From the NCBI GenBank assembly GCA_003483345.1, contig DMWH01000225.1, forward strand, positions 11,460 through 28,497: 17,038 bases of DNA, given 5' to 3'. Under the pieces are notes generated by a model that saw only the letters and a program-made list of their open reading frames with translations, was not told the origin of the DNA and ran no database searches. The translations under genes and the position numbers were made by a program. Source of the stretch: Clostridiales bacterium. Lineage in GTDB: Bacteria; Bacillota; Clostridia; Tissierellales; Sedimentibacteraceae. Each line of letters opens with the position of its first letter. The first letter of the stretch is position 1. Of this stretch, positions 6,238 to 13,325 are shown piece by piece.

Positions 6238-7263
6238 TTAGGCCATCTGCTTACTTTTTTTTAATTCTTCAATAAGTAAGGGAACTATTTTAAATAAATC
6301 TCCTACTATACCGACATCTGCAATTTCAAATATAGGTGCTGTTTCATCCTTATTTATTGCAATGATGAAATCAGATTCTTCCATACCTGCCAAATGCTGA
6401 ATAGCTCCGGAAATTCCGCATGCGATATAAAGATTCGGTCTTACTGTCTTTCCGGTTTGTCCAACTTGTCTGTCCTTTGGAACCCATCCTGCATCAACTG
6501 CTGCTCTTGATGCAGAAATTGTTCCTCCGAGAAGTCCTGCCAATTCTTCAAGCATTTGATAATTTTCAGGACCGTGCATTCCTCTTCCGCCTGATACCAA
6601 TACTTTTGCATCTTCAATATTCATTCTTTGTTGAATTATTTTTGTTATATCAAGTATTTCAACATTCTTTTTGTCTGCAGGAATATCTATCATAAATTGT
6701 TCAATATTTACAGGATTGTTTTCGGAGTATTTAGCTTTCTGCATAACTCCCGGCCTTACAGTTGCCATCTGCGGCCTGTGTTTTCCTATTATAATTGTAG
6801 CCATCAGATTTCCGCCAAATGCGGGTCTAGTCATGGCAAGATTTAACTGTCCTTTGTTTGTATCATCCTCTGTAATTGCCAGACCTGTACAGTCTGCCGT
6901 TAAACCGGTTTTCAATCTAGCGGATACTCTGGGAGCCACATCTCTTCCTATAGCCGATGCACCGTATAAAACTATTTCAGGTTTCTTTTCCGTTATTATC
7001 TTGTGCAGTGTAAAAGTATATGGCTCTGTCATATATTCATCCAGCAGTTCATTGTCTGCGTATATTACTTTGTCTGCACCGGCATAGCATAATTTTTTTG
7101 CTTCTTCAATCATATCATAACCTAATAATACTGCCGTAACCGTTGTATTTAAATCTTTTGCCAATTCTTTTGCCTTGCCTATCAATTCATATGCTACTTT
7201 TTGTACTGTTCTGTCTCTTTGTTCAGCAAAAACAAAAACACCTTTATATTCAGAAATATTCAT
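6238..7263 (-). CDS. etfA: Electron transfer flavoprotein alpha subunit
   Basis: FAD-binding subunit of the electron transfer flavoprotein, 341 residues. The N-terminal half is the Rossmann-like ETF domain (VLYGASAIGRDVAPRVSARL, residues 98-117). The C-terminal FAD domain is complete: VSGGRGMHGPENY (223-235), ISASRAAVDAGW (249-260), RQVGQTGKTV (265-274) and ACGISGAIQHLAGM (281-294). There is no N-terminal ferredoxin domain. With EtfB it should exchange electrons with the acyl-CoA dehydrogenase encoded upstream; in clostridia such complexes couple crotonyl-CoA reduction by NADH to ferredoxin reduction. AGGAGG lies before the ATG, and the etfB stop TAG is part of that site (TAGGAGG), so the two subunits are probably made by coupled translation. 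It is the last gene of the operon. Confidence 0.96.
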   Translation of the reverse strand: MNISEYKGVFVFAEQRDRTVQKVAYELIGKAKELAKDLNTTVTAVLLGYDMIEEAKKLCYAGADKVIYADNELLDEYMTEPYTFTLHKIITEKKPEIVLYGASAIGRDVAPRVSARLKTGLTADCTGLAITEDDTNKGQLNLAMTRPAFGGNLMATIIIGKHRPQMATVRPGVMQKAKYSENNPVNIEQFMIDIPADKKNVEILDITKIIQQRMNIEDAKVLVSGGRGMHGPENYQMLEELAGLLGGTISASRAAVDAGWVPKDRQVGQTGKTVRPNLYIACGISGAIQHLAGMEESDFIIAINKDETAPIFEIADVGIVGDLFKIVPLLIEELKKSKQMA

Positions 7264-7275
7264 CCGGTTCTCCTC

Positions 7276-8058
7276 CTATATTATAAATTTTTCTTTCATT
7301 TTTTCAACAATCAATTCGGCTGATTCCTGCGGTTCAAGGCTAAATACTTTACCTGCTGATTTTGCACCCTTGGTAAAAGATTTGACAACCTTGGTAGGAG
7401 AACCTTTCAAACCGACGCATTCTTGAGAAATATCAACATCTTTCAAATTCCAAATTTTTATTCTTTTTTCTCTATAGGCATCAAAAATTCCGCCGGGAGT
7501 CATATAGCGAGGTTTGTTTAATTCTGCCAATGCTGTTATTAAACAGGGTAATTTTGTTTTTAACAGATGGTATCTATCTTCATATTGCCTTTTTACAATA
7601 ATTTTATCACCGTCTATTTTAATATCTTCCGCATAGCTTATATTTACCAATCCTAAATGTTCTGCTATTTGCGGACCAACCTGTGCGGTATCTCCATCTA
7701 TTGCCTGACGTCCCGTTATGATTAAATCATAATCAAGATTTTTTATGGCAGCTGCAAGAGTTGTTGAAGTTGCCAATGTATCAGCACCTCCAAATGCTCT
7801 GTCTGTTATGAGTATTGCTTCATCTGCACCCATTGCCAAAGCTTCTCTTAGGGCATCTTCTGCATTTGGAATACCCATTGTTAAGACTGTTACATGAGCA
7901 TTGTATTCATCTTTCAATCTAAGTGCTGCTTCAAGACCTGCCTTGTCGTCAGGGTTTATTATGCTTGGTACGCCTTCTCTGATTAATGTGTTAGTTTTCG
8001 GGTCAATTCTAACTTCTGTCGTATCGGGCACCTGTTTGATACATACTACTATATTCAC
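7276..8058 (-). CDS. etfB: Electron transfer flavoprotein beta subunit
   Basis: Nucleotide-binding subunit of ETF, 260 residues, beginning MNIVVCIKQVPDTTEV as in typical EtfB. Residues 75-94 read AMGADEAILITDRAFGGADT, and 115-129 TGRQAIDGDTAQVGP; both belong to the nucleotide/FAD-binding face, and the DRAFGGADT form is what I associate with clostridial, electron-bifurcating Bcd-EtfAB complexes (from memory, not an alignment). The start codon is GTG, preceded by GGGAGG at eight bases. The bcd stop codon overlaps this site (TAGGGAGG), the same arrangement as at the etfB/etfA junction. Partner of EtfA and Bcd in the cytoplasm. Confidence 0.96.
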   Translation of the reverse strand: MNIVVCIKQVPDTTEVRIDPKTNTLIREGVPSIINPDDKAGLEAALRLKDEYNAHVTVLTMGIPNAEDALREALAMGADEAILITDRAFGGADTLATSTTLAAAIKNLDYDLIITGRQAIDGDTAQVGPQIAEHLGLVNISYAEDIKIDGDKIIVKRQYEDRYHLLKTKLPCLITALAELNKPRYMTPGGIFDAYREKRIKIWNLKDVDISQECVGLKGSPTKVVKSFTKGAKSAGKVFSLEPQESAELIVEKMKEKFII

Positions 8059-8071
8059 TGTCTTTGCCTCC

Positions 8072-9211
8072 CTATTTCAACATATTTGCACTGACAACCA
8101 TTTTCATTACTTCTGAAGTACCTTCATAAATTTCAGTTATCTTCGCATCTCTCATCATTCTTTCAACAGGATAATCTCTCGTATATCCATATCCGCCGTG
8201 TAGCTGAACAGCCTTTGTTGTAACTTCCATCGCTGTTTCCGATGCAAACAATTTAGCCATTGCTGCATAAACACTATAAGCTTGTCCCGCATCCTTAGCG
8301 CATGCTGCTCTGTAAACCAAAAGTCTTGCTGCATCTACTTTAGTCTGCATATCCGCTAACCTAAACTGTGTATTTTGGAATTTTGCTATTGCTCTTCCAA
8401 ATTGCTTTCTTTCTTTTACATATTTAGCTGATTCATCTATAGCACCTTGAGCAATACCAAGCGCCTGAGCAGCAATTCCTATTCTTCCTGAATCAAGTGT
8501 TTTCATTGCTATTTTAAATCCCTGTCCTTCTTTTCCCAGAAGATTTTCCTTTGGTACTATACAGTCTTCAAAAACTAATTCACAGGTAGCAGAGCCTCTG
8601 ATACCCATTTTTAATTCTTTTTTCCCTATTGAAAAGCCGGGAAAGTTTTTTTCTACTATGAAAGCAGAAATACCTTTTGTGCCTTGTGATTTGTCGGTCA
8701 TTGCAAAAATTATATAGCAATCCGCATAGGAACCGTTTGTTATAAAAATTTTCGTGCCGTTCAAAATATAATTGTCACCATCAAGCACTGCCTTCGTCTG
8801 CTGACCGGCTGCATCTGTGCCTGCTCCGGGCTCAGTAAGCCCAAATGCACCTACCCATTCTCCTGACGCAACCTTAGTTAAATACTTTTTCTTTTGTTCT
8901 TCTGTTCCAAATTCATATAGAGGACCGCCACACAGCGAAGTGTGTGCAGATACTATAACGCCTGTAGTTGCACATACTTTTGACAATTCTTCAACCGCCA
9001 TGGCATATGTCAAATAATCGCAGCCTTGTCCGCCGTACTCCTTTGGAAACGGTATGCCCATAAAACCATACTTGCTCATCTTTTCAACAGTTTCAACGGG
9101 AAATCTTTCTTCTTCATCAATTTCTTGTGCCAATGGCTCGACTTCTTCCACAGCAAAATTTCTAAACAGCTGTCTTGCCATTTCGTGTTCCTTGCTTAAT
9201 TGAAAATTCAT
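8072..9211 (-). CDS. bcd: Acyl-CoA dehydrogenase, probably butyryl-CoA dehydrogenase
   Basis: Flavoenzyme of 379 residues, the normal length for short-chain acyl-CoA dehydrogenases. It begins [20 protein letters not shown] and carries the first family signature [14 protein letters not shown] and the C-terminal motif [11 protein letters not shown], in which Glu363 is the expected catalytic base. The run [20 protein letters not shown] is typical of clostridial Bcd. In the cell it would reduce crotonyl-CoA to butyryl-CoA with electrons from EtfAB, or act on a branched analogue during amino acid fermentation. AGGGAG precedes the ATG. A promoter and a Rex-type operator lie immediately upstream, so bcd-etfB-etfA can be transcribed independently of crt. 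Thiolase, 3-hydroxybutyryl-CoA dehydrogenase and a butyrate-forming kinase or transferase are not in the window, so the full pathway cannot be confirmed here. Confidence 0.93.
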   Translation of the reverse strand: MNFQLSKEHEMARQLFRNFAVEEVEPLAQEIDEEERFPVETVEKMSKYGFMGIPFPKEYGGQGCDYLTYAMAVEELSKVCATTGVIVSAHTSLCGGPLYEFGTEEQKKKYLTKVASGEWVGAFGLTEPGAGTDAAGQQTKAVLDGDNYILNGTKIFITNGSYADCYIIFAMTDKSQGTKGISAFIVEKNFPGFSIGKKELKMGIRGSATCELVFEDCIVPKENLLGKEGQGFKIAMKTLDSGRIGIAAQALGIAQGAIDESAKYVKERKQFGRAIAKFQNTQFRLADMQTKVDAARLLVYRAACAKDAGQAYSVYAAMAKLFASETAMEVTTKAVQLHGGYGYTRDYPVERMMRDAKITEIYEGTSEVMKMVVSANMLK

Positions 9212-9235
9212 GATTTCACTCCCTAAATTTTTTAT

Positions 9236-9253
9236 TTGTTAATTTTTTAACAT
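9236..9253. promoter_or_regulatory. Rex-type operator upstream of bcd
   Basis: TTGTTAA-TTTT-TTAACAT matches the clostridial Rex consensus TTGTTAANNNNTTAACAA in 13 of 14 defined positions. It lies between the bcd-etfBA promoter (about 16 to 33 bases after the predicted transcript start) and the bcd ribosome site, where a bound repressor would block early transcription. Rex senses NADH/NAD+ and is known to control crotonyl-CoA to butyryl-CoA genes in Clostridium. Confidence 0.75.
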
Positions 9254-9275
9254 TTAATTACGCGCTAACGCATTA

Positions 9276-9304
9276 ATTATATATAATTGCTTAAAATATA
9301 TCAA
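9276..9304 (-). promoter_or_regulatory. Sigma-A promoter of bcd-etfB-etfA
   Basis: TTGATA (9304-9299) and TATAAT (9281-9276) with a 17-base spacer on the minus strand, starting four bases after the crt stop codon. The transcript would begin near 9269, giving a leader of about 58 bases that contains the Rex site. A weak imperfect hairpin (TAATTA..GCG/CGC..TAATTA, roughly 9257-9281) overlaps the -10 but has no T-tract. Confidence 0.78.
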
Positions 9305-9308
9305 GTGC

Positions 9309-10082
9309 TTATTTAAATTTAGCAGTACGTTTTTCCATAAAAGCAGTCATTCCTTCTTTTTGGTCTTCATCAGCAAAGCATAGGCTAAATAAATTCGCTT
9401 CAATTGCAATTCCTGTCTCTATATCTGTTTCAATTCCCCTGTTCATTGCTTCTTTTGCATATTTCATTGCAACTTTGGAATTTGAAATAATTTTTTTTGC
9501 TAATGTAAATGCTTCTTCCATAAGGCTGTCTTTGTTAGTTACTTTATTAACGAGTCCTATCCTGTATGCTTCCTCTGCATCTATATGTCCGCCCGTAAGT
9601 ATTAATTCCTTTGCCCTTCCAAGTCCCACTAATCTTGGAAGCCTCTGAGTTCCTGAAAATCCCGGAGTAATTCCAAGACCGACTTCCGGCTGTCCAAACT
9701 TAGCTTTTTCTGATGCAATTCTAATGTCGCAAGCCATGCAGAGTTCACATCCGCCCCCGAGAGCATACCCGTTTACAGCTGCAATTACGACTTTTTCAAG
9801 CAATTCTATTTTCCTGAAAATTTTAGAGCCGTATTCCGCAAATTTCTTTGCCTCTTCTACATTAAGATTGTTCATATATGCTATGTCTGCACCTGCTACA
9901 AAAGCTTTCCCTTCTCCTGTAAGTATAATTGCGGAAACTTCTTCGTCCTTACCTGCTAAGTCAAAAGCAGAATCAAGCTCTTCTAATACTTCCTCATTTA
10001 ATGCATTCAAAGTTTGCGGACTGTTAATTTTGATAGTACAAATTCCTTCATTTTTTTCAAATAATAAATTTTTGAATTCCAT
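9309..10082 (-). CDS. crt: Enoyl-CoA hydratase/crotonase
   Basis: Crotonase-family hydratase of 257 residues, expected to convert 3-hydroxybutyryl-CoA to crotonyl-CoA, the substrate of the downstream dehydrogenase. The oxyanion-hole segments AGADI (63-67) and ALGGG (107-111) are present, as are the two catalytic glutamates: Glu113 in GGGCEL and Glu133 in GQPEVGLG, twenty residues apart as in Glu144/Glu164 of rat mitochondrial hydratase. The full pattern NGYALGGGCELCMACD is typical of true hydratases. AAAGGA precedes the ATG. It is separated from bcd by a 97-base gap holding a separate promoter. Its own promoter is not clear: a TATAAT lies at 10119-10114, but no good -35 stands at the right distance. 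Related crotonases with other acyl substrates are possible. Confidence 0.92.
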   Translation of the reverse strand: MEFKNLLFEKNEGICTIKINSPQTLNALNEEVLEELDSAFDLAGKDEEVSAIILTGEGKAFVAGADIAYMNNLNVEEAKKFAEYGSKIFRKIELLEKVVIAAVNGYALGGGCELCMACDIRIASEKAKFGQPEVGLGITPGFSGTQRLPRLVGLGRAKELILTGGHIDAEEAYRIGLVNKVTNKDSLMEEAFTLAKKIISNSKVAMKYAKEAMNRGIETDIETGIAIEANLFSLCFADEDQKEGMTAFMEKRTAKFK

Positions 10083-10169
10083 ATCAATACCATCCTTTCT
10101 GTTTGCTAATTGTATTATATTAATGAATTGCTATCACAATATTCAAACTATTGCAAACACAATCAACAT

Positions 10170-10220
10170 TGTCATTTCTATGAATAGCCTGCGGAGTGTC
10201 ATTGCTATGATTATGCTGCG
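10170..10220 (+). repeat. Two imperfect tandem units beside the palindromic repeat
   Basis: TGTCATTTCTATGAATAGCC.. (10170-10196) and TGTCATTGCTATGATTATGC.. (10197-10220) are imperfect copies of each other (about 25 bases, both ending near CTGCG). They run head-to-tail into the full repeat at 10221, which also begins TGTCATT. They look like degenerate or aborted duplications of the repeat end. Confidence 0.55.
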
Positions 10221-10296
10221 TGTCATTCTGAGAGCTTTAGCTCGAAGAATCTCATCTTATAAAACCGGAGATCCTTCGCTTGCGCTCAGGATGACA
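10221..10296. repeat. Palindromic dispersed repeat, copy A
   Basis: A 76-bp element bounded by TGTCATTCTGAG (10221-10232) and CTCAGGATGACA (10285-10296), inverted ends with one mismatch. Inside are a small hairpin GAGC-TTTA-GCTC and a second inverted pair GAAGAATCTC / GAGATCCTTC. It matches copy C (14471-14545) in the opposite orientation, with a compensatory change in the small hairpin. Its right end overlaps the 3' end of the HAD gene and provides its last codons and stop. No coding capacity. It resembles a non-autonomous (MITE- or REP-like) element. Confidence 0.85.
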
Positions 10297-10930
10297 TAAT
10301 AATTATTTCAGTCAGATCCCACATTTTATTGAGTACGTATTTAATATTATATTTTTCTGCCAATTCATCTGAATTTTTATGCCATCCTACCAGCACCGGA
10401 GTAACCTTTGCATTTATGGCACATTCCATGTCAAATTTAGAATCACCTACATATAAAGTATTTTCCGGATTGCTGTTTAATTCTTGGATAACCTTAATCA
10501 AAGGCTCTTTATCAGGCTTGTGCTTTACCACATCTTCAGCGGTAATAACAACTTGAAAATATTTCTCCAAATTAAAAATTTTTAAGGCATGCAAGGTGGA
10601 TGATTTAAGTCTTGATGTTGCAATTCCGATTTTTATATTTTTATCGTGCAAATACTTTATAGTTTCGCTTACCGTATCAAATAAGCATACTTCTTTGTCA
10701 AATTTGTCAACCTGATACTGTCTGTAGCTTCCTACAACTTCTTCATAATTGAAGTCGCTAAAATCCCTCTTTAAGGTTAATTCAAGAGGCTCTCCAAATG
10801 TGCTTAAAACATAATCTTCATCACAGTTTCGGTTATGATATTTGCAGTAAATATGGTTAAATGAATTTAATATCAAGTTATTGGTATTAACTAAGGTTCC
10901 GTCAAAATCGAATATAACTGTATCAATCAT
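10286..10930 (-). CDS. HAD-superfamily phosphatase (PpaX/phosphoglycolate phosphatase-like)
   Basis: Soluble haloacid-dehalogenase-type phosphatase of 214 residues. Motif I is IFDFDGTL with the nucleophile Asp8 and acid Asp10; motif II is Thr105 in IATSR; motif III is Lys138 in KHKPDKEP; motif IV is VGDSKFD with Asp163 and Asp167. A helical cap lies between motifs I and II (subclass IA). Length and sequence fit pyrophosphatase PpaX or phosphoglycolate phosphatase; the substrate cannot be decided. The start overlaps the end of tex by 8 bases, with AAGGAG before it, so the two are co-translated. The last codons (ATG TCA TCC TGA) come from the end of the dispersed repeat, so insertion of that element appears to have set the present C-terminus (IIIMSS). 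Confidence 0.88.
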   Translation of the reverse strand: MIDTVIFDFDGTLVNTNNLILNSFNHIYCKYHNRNCDEDYVLSTFGEPLELTLKRDFSDFNYEEVVGSYRQYQVDKFDKEVCLFDTVSETIKYLHDKNIKIGIATSRLKSSTLHALKIFNLEKYFQVVITAEDVVKHKPDKEPLIKVIQELNSNPENTLYVGDSKFDMECAINAKVTPVLVGWHKNSDELAEKYNIKYVLNKMWDLTEIIIMSS

Positions 10931-13223
10931 TTTTGCTCCTTAGACTTTTTTTCATACTTAGACCGATTCTTTGTCTTTCTTTGTCTATGCTAATAATTGT
11001 TACATTGACGGTGTCTCCTACCTGAACAACATCCATGGGGTTTTTAATATATTTGTCGCTCATTTCGGAAAGATGCACCAAACCGTCCTGCTTTACCCCT
11101 ATGTCTACAAATGCTCCAAAGTCAACAACGTTCCTTACTGTTCCCGTAAGATTCATTCCAACCTTCATATCTTCAAAGCTCTTAACATCGCTTCTGAATA
11201 CAACCTTAGGCATTTCTTCGCGGGGGTCTCTGCCGGGTTTTTTAAGCTCTCCTATAATGTCTGTTAATGTAGGAACTCCCACATTTAATTCTTCAGATAA
11301 AACTTTTATTCTGTCATCAATTTTTTCGTTGAAAGATTTTTTGTTTTCCTTAAAGTTTATTTGAGCCAATGCTTCCAGTCCTTTTAGCCTTACGTTTTTA
11401 GCAGGTGTTATTGCTTTATCTTCTTTTACGGGAATTTTCATTATTCTTTCATTTATATCTCTTATGGTACCGCTTCTTAAATCTTGAATTGTATATCCTA
11501 ATTTTTTCAGAAGTTTTCCTGCAATTTCATATGATTCGGGATGTACTGCAGTCTTGTCGAGAGGATTGTCTCCGTCGGAAATTCTTAAAAAACCTGCACA
11601 TTGCTCAAAAGCTTTATCACCTAGCATTTTTACTTTCATAAGCTCCTGTCTGTTTACGAATTTCCCGTTTTCCTCCCTGTATTTAACCAAATTTTTTGAA
11701 ATTGTCTTTGTTATTCCCGACACATATTGTAATAATGCCGGAGAAGCCGTATTCAAATCAACACCTACACTGTTAACGCAGTCTTCAACAACGCCGTCAA
11801 GCTCCTGTCCCAATTTTGTCTGATTCACATCATGCTGATATTGACCTACACCGATACTTTTGGGGTCTATTTTAACAAGTTCAGCCAATGGGTCTTGAAG
11901 TCTTCTTCCTATTGAAATAGCTCCTCTTATGGTAACGTCCAGGTCGGGGTATTCCTCCTGAGCCAATTTTGATGCCGAATAAACAGAAGCTCCAGCCTCA
12001 CTTACGATTGTATAGGAAACTTTTTTAGAAAATGTATATTTAGACAGCATATCAGATACGACCATTTCTGTTTCTCTTGAAGCTGTTCCGTTTCCTATTG
12101 CAATAACATCTATATCAAATTTATTGATTAAATCGGCCATCAGCTTTTGTGACTCTTCTACTTCATTTCGCGGCTCATTGGGGTACATAACTCCCTGCTC
12201 CAAGAACTTGCCTGTTTCATCCAAAACAGCTAATTTGCATCCTGTTCTGAAGCTCGGGTCAATGGCAAGAATCCTTATATCCTTAACCGGAGGAACCATC
12301 AATAAATTCTTGGTATTTTTGCCGAATACCTTTATTGCTTCTTCTTCTGCTCTTTCAGTAAGCATGGTTCTTATTTCCCTTTCAATGGAAGGGGCAATAA
12401 GCCTTTTATAACTGTCCAAAATTGCGGACAGGTAGAAGTCTTTAGTTATTGCATTTTCATTTGTTATTTCTTTTGATATCAAATAATTAATTATTTTTTC
12501 ATCGGGTGCATTTAACTTAACTTTTAATTTCTTTTCCTTTTCGCCTCTGTTAATGGCAAGAACCCTATGATTTGCAATTTTATTTACAGGCTCTTCAAAT
12601 TTATAATACATTTCATAGACGGTTTTTTCTTCTTCGTCGGCTGCTTCCGATATCAGTATTGCATCGTTTATGTATACTTCTCTTATATGTTTTCTGTAAT
12701 CTGCATTATCGGAAACAGTTTCAGCTATTATGTCGCAGGCACCTTCATAAGCTTCTTTGACACTGTTTACACCTTTTTCTTCATTTACAAAAGGTCCTGC
12801 TATTTCATCAAGGTCTCCTTCGGTAACATTTTGCGCCAATATAATTTCTGCCAAAGGCTCAAGCCCTTTCTCTTTGGCCTTTGATGCTCGTGTGGATTTT
12901 TTCTGCTTATATGGTCTGTATAAGTCCTCGACTCTTTGCAGCACATCTGCATTTAATATTTCGTTTTTAAGTTCATCGGTAAGCTTTCCCTGCTCCTCGA
13001 TTAACCTGATTACTTCTTCTTTTCTGGTTTCTAAATTTCGTAAGTATGTAAGTCTTTCAAATAAATCTCTTATAACCACATCGTCCAAGGAGCCTGTCTG
13101 CTCCTTGCGGTACCTTGCAATGAAGGGAATTGTATTCCCTTCATCTATTAATTTGACCGTATTTTCAACCTGGTAGGGTTTTAAATTAAATTCCGTACAC
13201 AATATTTTGTTAATATCTATCAT
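10923..13223 (-). CDS. tex: Tex-family RNA-binding transcription accessory protein
   Basis: Tex protein of about 766 residues, within the usual 700-780. Domains in order (numbering from the chosen start): helical Tex N-terminal region with FIARYRKEQTG near residue 35; YqgF/RNase H-like domain starting ILAIDPSFRTGCKLAVLDE (about 318-440); helix-hairpin-helix region SVGVDLNTASPALLQYVSGI (about 485-550); and C-terminal S1 RNA-binding domain GTVRNVVDFGAFVDIGVKQDGLVHLSEMS (about 690-760). The frame is open to 13256, but the ATG at 13223 (MIDINKILCTEFNL) follows GGGGAG and matches where Tex proteins start. It binds nucleic acid and is linked to transcription and RNA turnover; the precise role in Gram-positives is not settled. 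It overlaps the HAD gene. A degenerate repeat lies upstream, just after prfB. Confidence 0.95.
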   Translation of the reverse strand: MIDINKILCTEFNLKPYQVENTVKLIDEGNTIPFIARYRKEQTGSLDDVVIRDLFERLTYLRNLETRKEEVIRLIEEQGKLTDELKNEILNADVLQRVEDLYRPYKQKKSTRASKAKEKGLEPLAEIILAQNVTEGDLDEIAGPFVNEEKGVNSVKEAYEGACDIIAETVSDNADYRKHIREVYINDAILISEAADEEEKTVYEMYYKFEEPVNKIANHRVLAINRGEKEKKLKVKLNAPDEKIINYLISKEITNENAITKDFYLSAILDSYKRLIAPSIEREIRTMLTERAEEEAIKVFGKNTKNLLMVPPVKDIRILAIDPSFRTGCKLAVLDETGKFLEQGVMYPNEPRNEVEESQKLMADLINKFDIDVIAIGNGTASRETEMVVSDMLSKYTFSKKVSYTIVSEAGASVYSASKLAQEEYPDLDVTIRGAISIGRRLQDPLAELVKIDPKSIGVGQYQHDVNQTKLGQELDGVVEDCVNSVGVDLNTASPALLQYVSGITKTISKNLVKYREENGKFVNRQELMKVKMLGDKAFEQCAGFLRISDGDNPLDKTAVHPESYEIAGKLLKKLGYTIQDLRSGTIRDINERIMKIPVKEDKAITPAKNVRLKGLEALAQINFKENKKSFNEKIDDRIKVLSEELNVGVPTLTDIIGELKKPGRDPREEMPKVVFRSDVKSFEDMKVGMNLTGTVRNVVDFGAFVDIGVKQDGLVHLSEMSDKYIKNPMDVVQVGDTVNVTIISIDKERQRIGLSMKKSLRSKND

Positions 13224-13282
13224 TCTTCTCTCCCCTGTACAATGGTGATTTTCCATATTTTCTTTGACATTATTTTCGCCGT

Positions 13283-13322
13283 TCCGAGCCGCAAGTTAAC
13301 CTTTCTAACGCTCAGGATGACA
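13283..13322. repeat. Degenerate copy B of the palindromic repeat
   Basis: Only one end is well conserved: CTCAGGATGACA (13311-13322) is identical to the end of copy A, preceded by CCTTTCTAACG where copy A has CCTTCGCTTGCG. The other half is eroded, though TGACATTATT at 13265-13274 might be a remnant of the opposite end. It finishes three bases after the prfB stop codon, the same kind of position as copies A and C. Confidence 0.6.
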
Positions 13323-13325
13323 ATT

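Noticed and set aside
10098..10160. Rex site or clear promoter before crt.
   Set aside because: TTGTGATAGCAATTCATT lacks the symmetric right half of a Rex site, and the TATAAT at 10114-10119 has no suitable -35.
10221..10296. Interpreting the palindromic repeat as a CRISPR or attachment site.
   Set aside because: Copies are isolated, inverted and not regularly spaced; no integrase, cas or phage genes are nearby.
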